From: CAZMUD01 sp964569715
GTDB taxonomy: Bacteria; Chloroflexota; Dehalococcoidia; Dehalococcoidales; UBA2162
NCBI GenBank assembly: GCA_964569715.1
Contig: CAZMUD010000019.1
Span: 1-18,219, forward strand
Direction: 5' to 3'
DNA length: 18,219 bases
Shown here: one piece after another, positions 1 through 7,761 of the stretch
Layout: each line of letters opens with the position of its first letter
Numbering within the stretch: position 1 is the first letter of the stretch
Notes under the pieces: generated by a model
What the model was told of the DNA's origin: nothing
Databases searched by the model: none
What the model saw: the letters and a program-made list of their open reading frames with translations, nothing else
Program-made: the position numbers and the translations under genes

Positions 1-35
1 TTTTGAAGGGGCGAAGCCCCTTCAAACTTCCCTCC
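1..35 (+). repeat. Partial copy of a dispersed hairpin repeat (copy A)
   Basis: Positions 2-12 (TTTGAAGGGGC) pair perfectly with 16-26 around a GAA loop, followed by ACTTCCCT. The same stem and tail (GAAGGGGC, three-base loop, GCCCCTTC, then ACTTCCCT) recur at 5951-5982, and a diverged version lies inverted at 14313-14337. The other copies also have a second, outer hairpin; for this copy it would lie to the left of the window, so this is probably the right end of an element. There is no T-run, so a plain terminator is less likely. Confidence 0.7.
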
Positions 36-110
36 ATATATGGACATTGGCTATAACAGATAGGGATTCTTGAGAGGGAAATATACAAACCTAATGGAAG
101 GGAGGACATT

Positions 111-458
111 ATGAAAAGCGAAGATGAAATCCAGCGAGAACTTGCATACTGGAATAGTGTAGTAGCAGCCTTCAGAAGAGACTTAAGTCAGGGTCGTAAA
201 GCCCCGAGTGATAGATTTGATAAAGCTACTGAAGCTAGATTTCGGATACAGGATTTAATCTGGGTTTTGGGTAAGGGGAAAGGTGGAAAAGCTAGTAGAA
301 GGTTTAGTGTCAGCACCGATGTGCTGTTAGAACTATTTGGGGATGCGGGTACAGAGGATGGTGGAACCTACGTAGACAAATATAATGCTAGTTTTGACAG
401 AAATAGCCGATACGGCATCAGGAAAAAGTTGTTGGAGGAAGCCGGGAGGATATATTAG
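111..458 (+). CDS. Unrecognised 115-aa hypothetical protein
   Basis: I do not recognise a family. The protein is hydrophilic, with no signal peptide or membrane segment. The first 55 residues are rich in charged and aromatic residues and look helical (QRELAYWNSVVAAF). A Gly/Lys-rich linker (GKGKGGK, about 54-60) leads to a second half ending in a basic helix (RYGIRKKLLEEAGRIY). The start is well supported by a GGAGG box at 101-105, five bases before the ATG. The stop lies close before the next gene on the same strand, so the two are probably cotranscribed. Function is unknown; it is called a real gene because of its ribosome-binding site and spacing. Confidence 0.7.
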   Translation: MKSEDEIQRELAYWNSVVAAFRRDLSQGRKAPSDRFDKATEARFRIQDLIWVLGKGKGGKASRRFSVSTDVLLELFGDAGTEDGGTYVDKYNASFDRNSRYGIRKKLLEEAGRIY

Positions 459-485
459 TTAATGTCAATGAGGATGAGGCAGGGA

Positions 486-989
486 ATGAAGCGATACCTT
501 ATACCAATTCTAGCAATCTTAGCTATAGGTATAATCTTTGGGGCAAGCTGCAGCAGTAGCCAGCAAAGAATAACAGAGCTTGAGCGGCAAGTTGAATCAC
601 TAACCCAACAAATACGACCCAGTGAAGCAGCATCTGTAAGCTGGGTCCTCGAGGACGATGTTGAAGTAGAAGTAATATATGGCAACAAGAATCCAAATTG
701 GCTTCCCTTCGACTTAAATGTTGGTAATAGAGTTGAGGGAGAAGTTTTTGTTAGTCATGGTGAATCTATTGTGGTTGGTGAAGTAAGAGATCCTTATGGA
801 AATATAGTAGTCCAAACAAGTCATATAACCTTTCAGGGTGAATATTGGGAGAACTCAGGCTTTCCTTGGAGATTTGCATTTATTGCATATACAGAGGGAA
901 AGTATCAACTGCGGGTGTTTTCCTTTACTACGCTACATGGCGGTCAACCATCGGCACACCTGAAGATTACCTGCTATGAGAATGAATAA
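486..989 (+). CDS. Small lipoprotein with coiled coil and GOLD/emp24-like beta domain
   Basis: Predicted 167-aa membrane-anchored extracytoplasmic protein. It begins with a basic residue pair and a hydrophobic stretch (LIPILAILAIGIIFG), then GASC, a weak lipobox with Cys22 as the likely lipidated residue. A short heptad-like coil follows (ITELERQVESLTQQI, about 28-42). The rest looks beta-rich: 'VGNRVEGEVFVSHGES', 'DPYGNIV' and 'TEGKYQLRV' resemble the GOLD/emp24-like sandwich of secreted bacterial proteins. That match is by eye and is an inference. An upstream in-frame ATG at 462 is possible, but the start at 486 has a GAGG at 476-479 and puts the signal peptide at the N-terminus. Role unknown. 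Confidence 0.7.
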   Translation: MKRYLIPILAILAIGIIFGASCSSSQQRITELERQVESLTQQIRPSEAASVSWVLEDDVEVEVIYGNKNPNWLPFDLNVGNRVEGEVFVSHGESIVVGEVRDPYGNIVVQTSHITFQGEYWENSGFPWRFAFIAYTEGKYQLRVFSFTTLHGGQPSAHLKITCYENE

Positions 990-1050
990 GCATTACCAAA
1001 CACCTCACTCCTAACCTTAGGGCTAGATAGCCACAAGCCTCGAGCTAATA

Positions 1051-3453
1051 TCAGCTACGCAGGGTAGCACCAAGGTCGTGAGCCAGCTTATTCAGGATTC
1101 GCTGTTGGACTTTATCAACCTCGTTATCGGTTAAGGTATGCGTCGGCGACTGGAAGGTAATCCTGTAGGCAAGAGATTTCTTACCTCCGGGGACTTGCTC
1201 GCCAGAATAGACATCAAAGATTGTAACCTGCCCTACCAGTGGAAAGCCCTCAATAATATCCAGGACTTTCTGGTGGGCTATTTCGGCATCAACTACCAGA
1301 GCCATATCCCTGACTATGGCCGGAAACCGCGGTATTGGTTTGAACATTTTATGACCAATGGTAAAGGGCAGGAGCGCTGGCAGGTCGATTTCAAAAAGGT
1401 AGGCAGCCTCAGCAATCTCAAAGCTCTCCAGTACTTTAGGGTGTAACTCACCGACAACGCCCAGTCTATTACCGCTGATAACTATTGCTGTCTGTTTACT
1501 TGAGTGTAAGCTTTCGTCTGAGCACTGCTCAAAGCCGGCTTCTACACCCAACTGGCTGAGTAAGCCCTCCACTACTCCCTTAGCCTCAAAGAAATCAAGT
1601 AATTCATCACCGCCCTGCCACGACTTTTCAAGTCTAGGTCCACTTAGCAAGCCGCATAGCACTTCGCGCTCATCGGGCAGGTCCTTATTTCGTGGTAGAT
1701 ATACCTTGCCCAGCTCAAAAAGTCTAATGCCACCATCTTCATGCCTCCTGTTGGCAGAAAGGGCAGCCAAAAGGTTAGCCCGCAGGTTAGGGCGAAGATA
1801 CTCCTGCTCGGCTGTCATCGGATTAGCCACCCGAAGAGGCATAGGCTCAATCGGATGAGCTTCGGGTGATAGCTTGTTTAGCATTTCCAGACTGGTCAGT
1901 GAATAGGTGATTACCTCCTGAAAACCATAACCGGTAAGGTGGCGCCCTACTTCGCGCTTCAGCCTAATGATAGGCTCAGGGTTCTGCCTGGGTATTGGTT
2001 GGCTGAGCATGGTCATTGGAACTTTATCATAGCCCGTAATGCGGGCTACCTCCTCAATAAGGTCAACTGCCAGGTATATATCGCTCCGCCAATAAGGAGC
2101 AGTAACCAAAACCTCTGAGGCTGAACCTGCTTGCTTGCAGTCAAAGCCCAAGGAAGTCAAGGCACTTATTATCTGGTCAAGGCTGAAGTCAACCCCCAGG
2201 ACCCGCTTTACCTCCCCGGTTGATAGCAAGATAGGCTCTGGCTCCAGCTTACCCGGATAAACGTCAACCAGACCTTTAGCAGCTTCGCCGCCTAGCTGGG
2301 TAATCAATTGAGTAGCCCGTTTAAGCGCTGGCAGGGTCAGCTCGGGGCGAATGCCCCTCTCAAATCGCATACAGGCTTCGCTAGGCAAACGCAATGTCCT
2401 GCCAGTATAATGAATACTTGCCGGGTTAAAACTGGCTGCTTCCAGCAGTATTGAGGTAGTCTCCTGAGTTACTTCACTACTGGCGCCACCCATCACCCCA
2501 GCCACAGCCACCGACCCCTCTTCATCAGCAATAACCAGCATGTCCCTGGAAAGAACCCGCTCTACCCCATCCAGAGTAACTATGCTTTCACCGTTAGTAG
2601 CCCGGCGCACAATAATTCTCTTACCCTTAATCCTGTCATAATCAAAGGAATGCAGAGGTTGCCCGTATTCCAGCATAACGTAGTTGGTAATGTCGACAAT
2701 GCTATTTATCGAGCGCATACCGCAAGCCAAAAGTCGCTGCTGCATCCACCCTGGAGACTCAGCCACTTTTATCCCGGTGATTAGGCTAGCGCAATACCTG
2801 GGGCATAAGTCAGCAGCAACGATTCCCACAGCCACTTGCTGCTCTATAGAGGGTGCTGCTTCCTCATAGCCAACCTCGGGGAAATGCAGACTTTGCCCGG
2901 TCAGGGCAGCGACCTCTCTAGCCACGCCGACTATAGACAGGCAGTCAGGTCGATTAGGAGTTACTTCTAAGTTAAGGATAGCGTCACCCAGATAATCAGC
3001 CAGTGGTGTGCCAACCGGTGCTTCGTCTGGTAAAACTATGATTCCTTCGTGCCTGTCTGAGATGCCCAGCTCCTTTTCCGAGCAAACCATGCCATTAGAT
3101 GTGACGCCACGAATCTTGGCTGATTCCAAGCGGAATAACTGCCCGGTATGCCCGTCAATAAGTTGAGCGCCGACACGGGCAAAGGCTATCTTATCACCAA
3201 GCCTGAGGTTTGGTGCCCCACAAACAACAGTTGCCTGCTTGGTGCCTAAGTCTATAGTAGGCAAAGTGAGGCGGTCAGCATCAGGATGAGGGTTAATAGC
3301 CGCTATTTGACCAACAATGATATTTTCCCAACTGCCGCCAATAACCTCTACCCCCTTGACCTCGAGGCCAGCCATCGTCAGCCTCTCGGCTAAATCAGCC
3401 AGGGGCAGGGTAATATCCACATATTCCTTAAGCCAGTTGATTGAAACCTTCAT
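1051..3453 (-). CDS. pheT: Phenylalanyl-tRNA synthetase beta subunit
   Basis: Beta subunit of the cytoplasmic alpha2-beta2 enzyme that charges tRNA-Phe; it carries the editing site and tRNA-binding modules. At 800 aa it is full length for the bacterial family. It opens with the typical KVSINWLKEYVD and has an EMAP/OB-type tRNA-binding domain at about 40-150 (NPHPDADRL, VVCGAPN). The B3/B4 editing region lies at about 210-370 (YCASLITGIKV, MRSINSIVDITNYVM), and B5 and the catalytic-like core follow. A ferredoxin-fold anticodon-binding domain ends the protein (about 705-800, from KPIPRFPAIVRDMALVV). It is the last gene of the thrS operon and converges on the lipoprotein gene, 61 bp away. No strong Shine-Dalgarno is visible. 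Its ATG follows the stop of a remnant second pheS end by three bases, which suggests translational coupling to an older pheS stop. Confidence 0.97.
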   Translation of the reverse strand: MKVSINWLKEYVDITLPLADLAERLTMAGLEVKGVEVIGGSWENIIVGQIAAINPHPDADRLTLPTIDLGTKQATVVCGAPNLRLGDKIAFARVGAQLIDGHTGQLFRLESAKIRGVTSNGMVCSEKELGISDRHEGIIVLPDEAPVGTPLADYLGDAILNLEVTPNRPDCLSIVGVAREVAALTGQSLHFPEVGYEEAAPSIEQQVAVGIVAADLCPRYCASLITGIKVAESPGWMQQRLLACGMRSINSIVDITNYVMLEYGQPLHSFDYDRIKGKRIIVRRATNGESIVTLDGVERVLSRDMLVIADEEGSVAVAGVMGGASSEVTQETTSILLEAASFNPASIHYTGRTLRLPSEACMRFERGIRPELTLPALKRATQLITQLGGEAAKGLVDVYPGKLEPEPILLSTGEVKRVLGVDFSLDQIISALTSLGFDCKQAGSASEVLVTAPYWRSDIYLAVDLIEEVARITGYDKVPMTMLSQPIPRQNPEPIIRLKREVGRHLTGYGFQEVITYSLTSLEMLNKLSPEAHPIEPMPLRVANPMTAEQEYLRPNLRANLLAALSANRRHEDGGIRLFELGKVYLPRNKDLPDEREVLCGLLSGPRLEKSWQGGDELLDFFEAKGVVEGLLSQLGVEAGFEQCSDESLHSSKQTAIVISGNRLGVVGELHPKVLESFEIAEAAYLFEIDLPALLPFTIGHKMFKPIPRFPAIVRDMALVVDAEIAHQKVLDIIEGFPLVGQVTIFDVYSGEQVPGGKKSLAYRITFQSPTHTLTDNEVDKVQQRILNKLAHDLGATLRS

Positions 3454-3456
3454 CTT

Positions 3457-3528
3457 TCAGAACTGCCCCAGAAATCTAAAATCACTACCGTAGAATAGGT
3501 TGGCTTCGTCCCACAGCCTAACATGGGT
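3457..3528 (-). pseudogene. Diverged remnant copy of the pheS 3' end
   Basis: The pheS-pheT spacer repeats the last 76 bases of pheS (3531-3606) in tandem, with a net 4-base deletion and a scrambled middle. Over the final 41 bases there are 8 differences, all transitions: five are silent, two change a residue (L to F, R to G) and one swaps TAA for TGA. The remnant still reads FYGSDFRFLGQF then stop, against FYGSDLRFLRQF in the intact gene. Its stop sits three bases before the pheT ATG, the spacing expected for an original pheS-pheT junction. It has no start of its own and is not in the pheS frame. Confidence 0.8.
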
Positions 3529-3530
3529 GT

Positions 3531-4568
3531 TTAAAACTGCCTCAAGAATCTAAGGTCACTGCCGTAGAATAGCCTGATGTCATCAATCCCATAGCGCAGC
3601 ATGGGTAGGCGTTCGACACCCATGCCAAAAGCAAAACCGGTGTAAACCTCCGGGTCAATACCCCCGCGCTGAAGCACCTGGGGCTGGGTCATTCCCGCTC
3701 CCAGTATTTCAATCCAGCCGCTATTCCCGCACAGACGGCAGCCCTTACCACCACAGACCAAGCACTCAATAGCCACCTCAACCCCGGGCTCGACAAAGGG
3801 AAAATAGTCACAGCGGAAACGCACCTTCCTGTCCTCCCCAAAGAAACGGCGAGCAAATTCATAAAGCGTTCCCTTCAGGTCAGCCATAGTGATACCTCTA
3901 TCTACAACCTGACCATCAACTTGATGAAACATAGGCACATGGGTGGCATCGCTAGCCTCATAGCGGTAGACCTTGCCCGGCTCGATTACTCTTATCGGAG
4001 GCTGTCTGGTCTCAATAACCCTGGCTGATACCGAAGTAGTGTGGGTGCGCAGCAGCATCGGTCTTTCCCCACTTTCTGTCTCAAAATCAACCCAGGATGT
4101 TGACATGGTATCACGTGCCGGGTGCTCCTTGGGGATGTTTAACGCCTCAAAGTTATAATAGTCCCACTCTACTTCCGGCCCCTCCACTACCTGAAAACCC
4201 ATAGAGACAAATATGTCGCCTATTTCATGCAGTGTCTGAGTAATTGGATGTAAATGGCCTATTGGCAAAGGGTGACCAGGCAGGGTAACATCGACGGCCT
4301 CTCTTTTAGCTGAGGCTAACTTTGCCTCACGCAGAGCCTGCTCTTTCTGTCTCAGACTATCCTCTAAATTGGCTTTAACTTCATTAGCCCGAGCACCAAT
4401 AACCTTCCTCTGCTCCGGAGGCAAGCTGCCCAAGCCGCGCAGAGTCTGGGTTAGTTCACTCTTCTTACCCAAATAGTGAACCCGCCACGACTCCAATTGC
4501 TTAATATTATCAATGCCCTCTAGTTCACGAAGTGCCTTTAGTTTTAACTCCTCAATCTCGTCCGACAT
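3531..4568 (-). CDS. pheS: Phenylalanyl-tRNA synthetase alpha subunit
   Basis: Catalytic subunit of PheRS, forming phenylalanyl-adenylate and Phe-tRNA-Phe. At 345 aa it is normal length. The N-terminal helical hairpin (about 1-90) binds tRNA. The class II catalytic core follows: motif 2 around LLRTHTT (173-179) to VYRYEASDATH (200-210), the substrate loop FPFVEPGVEV (256-265), and motif 3 GFAFGMGVER (311-320). Four cysteines in CLVCGGKGCRLC (269, 272, 277, 280) form a zinc-knuckle-like insertion found in many bacterial PheS. The ATG has AAAGG seven bases upstream. A 111-bp gap separates it from rplT; I see no clear terminator or promoter there. The stop is 77 bp before pheT, a spacer filled by a diverged copy of this gene's own 3' end, so the current C-terminus may be a recombined segment. 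Confidence 0.97.
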   Translation of the reverse strand: MSDEIEELKLKALRELEGIDNIKQLESWRVHYLGKKSELTQTLRGLGSLPPEQRKVIGARANEVKANLEDSLRQKEQALREAKLASAKREAVDVTLPGHPLPIGHLHPITQTLHEIGDIFVSMGFQVVEGPEVEWDYYNFEALNIPKEHPARDTMSTSWVDFETESGERPMLLRTHTTSVSARVIETRQPPIRVIEPGKVYRYEASDATHVPMFHQVDGQVVDRGITMADLKGTLYEFARRFFGEDRKVRFRCDYFPFVEPGVEVAIECLVCGGKGCRLCGNSGWIEILGAGMTQPQVLQRGGIDPEVYTGFAFGMGVERLPMLRYGIDDIRLFYGSDLRFLRQF

Positions 4569-4679
4569 CTTTTTACCTTTAATTGAGAGTGCTTAACAGC
4601 ATGACCCCGTATCAAGGGCAAGGAATACAGAGAATAGGACAAAACAAGTCTATCACACTAAGGACTCTTTCTCAGGTTT

Positions 4680-5039
4680 TTAGCCTTGAACCTTAGCTTT
4701 AGCTAGGGTTACCAAATTGGCAAAGGCTTCAGGCTCTCTGACTGCCATATCGGCTAGCATCTTACGGTTGATTTCAATCCCTGACCTTTTTAAGCCGTCA
4801 ATGAACTGGCCGTAGGTAAGCCCGTTGGCTCGGCTAGCCGCATTAACCCGTGAAATCCACAAACGCCTCATATCACCCTTTCGCTCTCGACGGTGAGCAT
4901 AAGCATAGCTTAATGACTTCAGCATAGACTCACGGGCTCGGCGATAAAGGGTGTGCCTGGTTGCTCTCTGCCCTTTAGTCAAGGCCAGCACCTTCTTATG
5001 TCGGCGATGAGTGGTTACACCTCTTTTTACTCGTGGCAA
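4680..5039 (-). CDS. rplT: 50S ribosomal protein L20
   Basis: L20 binds 23S rRNA early in assembly of the large subunit and in many bacteria also represses its own operon. The 119-aa product is the family's usual length. It has the strongly basic extended N-terminus (MPRVKRGVTTHRRHKKVLALTKG), the central RARESMLKSLSYAYAHRRERKGDMRRLWISRVNAA block and the C-terminal globular part (LTYGQFIDGLKRSGIEI) with the conserved 'LADMA' helix. It lies 13 bases after rpmI in the conserved infC-rpmI-rplT order. The internal promoter ahead of infC would drive it even when thrS transcription is stopped. Confidence 0.98.
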   Translation of the reverse strand: MPRVKRGVTTHRRHKKVLALTKGQRATRHTLYRRARESMLKSLSYAYAHRRERKGDMRRLWISRVNAASRANGLTYGQFIDGLKRSGIEINRKMLADMAVREPEAFANLVTLAKAKVQG

Positions 5040-5052
5040 AATGCTTCTCCTC

Positions 5053-5256
5053 TTACTTCACTCCATAGGGTAAAAGTCTTTTTATCCGCGCTTTATCAGC
5101 GGAGCTTAGCGGAAGTTTAGCATCAAAAAGACGCTTAACTCGCTTTGCTTTTCGGAGACGCAAATGACTCTTCCCACCCTTAGTCCGCATAATCTTACCG
5201 CTACCAGTAATATGGAAGCGGCTCTGTGCCCCTTTATGAGTTTTGATTTTTGGCAT
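5053..5256 (-). CDS. rpmI: 50S ribosomal protein L35
   Basis: Small, highly basic protein of the large ribosomal subunit, 67 aa, normal for the family. It shows the signature MPKIKTHKGAQSRF near the start, HLRLRKAKRVKRLF in the middle and the C-terminal ending IKRLLPYGVK. The ATG immediately follows the infC stop (TAG then ATG, no spacer). The only Shine-Dalgarno-like bases are a weak AAAGGA inside the end of infC. Translation is therefore probably coupled to infC, keeping the two products in step. Confidence 0.97.
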   Translation of the reverse strand: MPKIKTHKGAQSRFHITGSGKIMRTKGGKSHLRLRKAKRVKRLFDAKLPLSSADKARIKRLLPYGVK

Positions 5257-5808
5257 CTAAGATTCCTTTACCTCTTCTTTAACCTTTTTAGCCTTTTGAG
5301 CAGCTACCGCTGACAGGATAACATGCATCCTTCTTCCCTCCATCAACGGTTGTCCCTCAACAGAAGCCGCTTCCTTTAGCGATTCTGCCATCCTCTGCAG
5401 CAGTCTCCAGCCAATCTCAGGGTGCGTGATTTCGCGCCCTCTAAACAATATTGTTACCTTAACCTTGTCCCCACCACCCAGCAATTTCCTGGCTAACCTG
5501 GCCTTAGACTCAAAATCATGGTCACCAATCTTAGGTCGTAGTCGAACCTCTCTTAAGAGCGCAATCCTCTGGCTTTTTCTAGCCTCACGCTCCTTCTTCG
5601 TCTGCTCATATTTATACTTTCCATAGTCAAGCAGACGGCATACTGGCGGCACCGCAGTAGCCGCTACCTCAACCAAGTCGAGGTTGCGATTTTTCGCCAC
5701 CTCCCATGCCTGGTACAAGGGCATAACCCCCAACTGCTCCCCCTTCTCCCCGACAAGGCGAACCTCTTTAGCTTTAATCTCCGTATTAACACGCAGCTTC
5801 TTAACTAT
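5257..5808 (-). CDS. infC: Translation initiation factor IF-3, probable AUA start
   Basis: IF-3 binds the 30S subunit, prevents early 50S joining and rejects non-canonical start codons. Both halves are present: the N-domain with 'LDLVEVAATAVPPVCRLLDYGKYKYEQ' features (DLVEVA, PPVCRLLDYGKYKYE) and the C-domain (EVRLRPKIGDHDF, VTILFRGREITHPE). The first usual start codon in frame is a TTG at 5731-5733, but that would remove conserved upstream residues (KLRVNTEIKAKEVRLVGEKG). Reading back, the frame stays open to an ATA at 5806-5808. A TAA stop lies two codons further up, and a GGAGGAGGT box ends 10 bases before the ATA. ATA is therefore the best start (183 aa). E. coli infC uses AUU, which makes the gene self-regulating; the same logic probably applies here. 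The stop abuts rpmI. Confidence 0.93.
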   Translation of the reverse strand: MVKKLRVNTEIKAKEVRLVGEKGEQLGVMPLYQAWEVAKNRNLDLVEVAATAVPPVCRLLDYGKYKYEQTKKEREARKSQRIALLREVRLRPKIGDHDFESKARLARKLLGGGDKVKVTILFRGREITHPEIGWRLLQRMAESLKEAASVEGQPLMEGRRMHVILSAVAAQKAKKVKEEVKES

Positions 5809-5818
5809 GTTTTAATTT

Positions 5819-5827
5819 ACCTCCTCC
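5819..5827 (-). promoter_or_regulatory. Strong Shine-Dalgarno that fixes the infC start
   Basis: On the minus strand this reads GGAGGAGGT, ten bases before the ATA at 5808-5806. It is the only strong ribosome-binding site near the 5' end of infC, and it lies 77 bp or more upstream of the TTG at 5733. This supports initiation at the non-canonical codon. Confidence 0.75.
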
Positions 5828-5852
5828 AAGCATAGGTGTGTTGCGAGCAAAA

Positions 5853-5881
5853 ACTATAGCACATTCCTTTAGACTAATCAA
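5853..5881 (-). promoter_or_regulatory. Internal sigma-A-type promoter for infC-rpmI-rplT(-pheST)
   Basis: On the minus strand TTGATT (5881-5876), a 17-bp spacer and TATAGT (5858-5853) give 4/6 and 5/6 matches to consensus. The start would fall near 5846, leaving a leader of roughly 40 nt before the infC AUA. It lies downstream of the double-hairpin repeat that follows thrS, so the ribosomal genes need not depend on the thrS promoter and its attenuator. Confidence 0.65.
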
Positions 5882-5902
5882 ACTATAAAGATTATTTATC
5901 AA

Positions 5903-5982
5903 CCTCACCCTCTTAATCCCCCTCTCCTTCCAAGGAGAGGGGGGAATGGTTCTGAAGGGGCTCCGCCCCTTCAGACTTCCCT
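5903..5982 (+). repeat. Two-hairpin dispersed repeat (copy B) between thrS and infC
   Basis: Hairpin 1 pairs 5918-5929 (CCCCCTCTCCTT) with 5932-5943 over a 2-base loop, 12 perfect pairs. Hairpin 2 pairs 5951-5961 (TCTGAAGGGGC) with 5965-5975 over a 3-base loop, 11 perfect pairs. The flanks (CCTCACCCTCTTAATC before, ACTTCCCT after) and the two-hairpin plan are shared with copy C at 14309-14390, which is in the opposite orientation. Hairpin 2 and its tail match copy A at 1-35. In both operons the element lies antisense to transcription, so each transcript meets hairpin 2 first. No ORF or T-run is present, which fits a small non-autonomous REP/MITE-like family. Confidence 0.8.
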
Positions 5983-5994
5983 GATAAGCAACCT

Positions 5995-7752
5995 CTACTT
6001 TAGGTCTTTTACTCTATTAGCTATGGCCACCCTGACAGTCTCTTTGAAGCTATCAAAGGACTGGGAAGACAACTGTTCGCTGCTACGCAAGCGGACGGAA
6101 ACAGTAGCCGCAGCTACCTCTTTATCACCAACCACCAGTATATAGGGTATCTTATCAAGTTGCGCCTGCCGAACTTTGAGGTTCACCCTTTCCGACCGAG
6201 CATCAACCTTTATCCGCACACCCTCACTGCTAAGCTCAGCCTCCAGTTTACGGGCATAGTCCAGGTGACGGTCTGCCACCGGAATTACCATTACCTGCAC
6301 CGGTGCCAACCACACCGGGAAGGCACCCCCATAGTGCTCAATGAGCGAAGCCAGAAAGCGTTCCATGGCTCCCAGTACAGTACGGTGTACCATGGCTACT
6401 GGATGTTCCTGCCCGTCCTCACCGACATAAGTAACATCAAAGCGCTGCGGAAGATTAAAATCAACCTGAATAGTAGGACCCTGCCATGCCCTCCCCAGGG
6501 CATCTTCAAGCTTAATATCTATTTTAGGACCGTAAAACACACCCCCACCCGGGTCTATATCATAGTCAATTTCCAGACGAGTCAGGGATTGCCTTAGCGT
6601 CTCGGTAGCCTCCTCCCAGACCTCGCTGGCGCCAGCGTATTTCTCAGGTCGGGTAGCCAGGAAGACACGGTAGCTGGTAAAACCGAAGGTTTCCATCATA
6701 AAACGAGCTAGGTCCAGCACCCCCACCACCTCATCTTCCAACTGGTCAAACCTACAGAATATATGGGCATCATCCTGGGTAAAACCCCTGACCCTGGACA
6801 GACCATGAAGTACGCCAGAACGTTCGTAGCGATAGACTGTACCCAGTTCAGCCCAGCGCAGGGGTAGCTCGCGGTAGCTACGCAGCCTCGTTTTGTAGAT
6901 TAAGATATGGCCCAGACAATTCATTGGCTTAAGAACGTATTCCTGTCCTTCCATCTCCATCGGACTATACATGCTGTCTCGGTAGAATTCCCAATGACCG
7001 CTGGTTTTCCACAAGTCTGATTTGGAAATATGAGGAGTATATAGAATATCATAGCCACGCTTAATGTGCTCATCCCTCCAGAAATCCTCAATGACACGCC
7101 GTATCACCGCCCCCTTGGGGTGCCAATGAACCAGCCCCGGACCAGCTTCCTCATGAATACTAAACAGGTCAAGCTCCACGCCTAGCTTCCTGTGGTCACG
7201 CCTGGCTGCTTCTTCAAGGTTCTTCAGGTGCTCTGCCAAAGCCTCTTCTGTGTCAAAAGCAATGCCATATATGCGTTGCAACATGGGAAGGTGCTCATCA
7301 CCCCGCCAGTATGCCCCGGCAATACTAACCAGCTTGAAAGCCTTTATCTCTCCGGTAGAACTCACATGGGGACCGCGACATAAATCAACAAAGGAGCCTT
7401 GCCGATACAAACTAACCTTCTCATCCGGAATTTCATCGATTAATTCCAGCTTATACGGCTGAGCAGCGAATAACCGTCGAGCCTCTTCCTTAGTCACCTC
7501 CTCGGCAACAAAGGGCACATTTGAAGCGATTATTTCACTCATCTTAGCCTCAATGAGCGATAAATCATCCGGAGTCAATGAGCGGGGTAAATCAAAGTCA
7601 TAGTAAAAACCACTTTCAATAGCCGGCCCAATACCAAACCTGACATCAGGAAAGATAGACTGAACTGCCTCAGCCATAACATGGGCTGCCGAATGTCGCA
7701 TTACCTCCAGCTTTTTTTCTTTATCCGTTTTCTGCCCTTTATTAACAGCCAC
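5995..7752 (-). CDS. thrS: Threonyl-tRNA synthetase lacking the TGS domain
   Basis: Charges tRNA-Thr and edits mischarged Ser. The N-terminal editing domain shows HSAAH (H20, H24) and DLCRGPH (C125, H129). The class II core has the zinc Cys279 in KPMNCLGH and His330 in QDDAH. The C-terminal anticodon-binding domain starts near WLAPVQVMVIPVAD. The product is 585 aa, against about 640 for the E. coli protein. The missing part is the N-terminal TGS domain: the editing histidines sit about 50 residues earlier than in E. coli. This is not a mis-called start, because an in-frame TAG lies six codons upstream of the GTG. AGAGG precedes the GTG by about eight bases. It is the first gene of the operon, behind its own promoter and an attenuator-like leader. 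Confidence 0.96.
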   Translation of the reverse strand: MAVNKGQKTDKEKKLEVMRHSAAHVMAEAVQSIFPDVRFGIGPAIESGFYYDFDLPRSLTPDDLSLIEAKMSEIIASNVPFVAEEVTKEEARRLFAAQPYKLELIDEIPDEKVSLYRQGSFVDLCRGPHVSSTGEIKAFKLVSIAGAYWRGDEHLPMLQRIYGIAFDTEEALAEHLKNLEEAARRDHRKLGVELDLFSIHEEAGPGLVHWHPKGAVIRRVIEDFWRDEHIKRGYDILYTPHISKSDLWKTSGHWEFYRDSMYSPMEMEGQEYVLKPMNCLGHILIYKTRLRSYRELPLRWAELGTVYRYERSGVLHGLSRVRGFTQDDAHIFCRFDQLEDEVVGVLDLARFMMETFGFTSYRVFLATRPEKYAGASEVWEEATETLRQSLTRLEIDYDIDPGGGVFYGPKIDIKLEDALGRAWQGPTIQVDFNLPQRFDVTYVGEDGQEHPVAMVHRTVLGAMERFLASLIEHYGGAFPVWLAPVQVMVIPVADRHLDYARKLEAELSSEGVRIKVDARSERVNLKVRQAQLDKIPYILVVGDKEVAAATVSVRLRSSEQLSSQSFDSFKETVRVAIANRVKDLK

Positions 7753-7761
7753 TGTTGAAAT

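Noticed and set aside
4569..4679. Promoter or terminator between rplT and pheS
   Set aside because: TTGCCC with a 17-bp spacer is followed by only a 3/6 -10 box, and no stem with a T-run was found. Nothing here is good enough to call.
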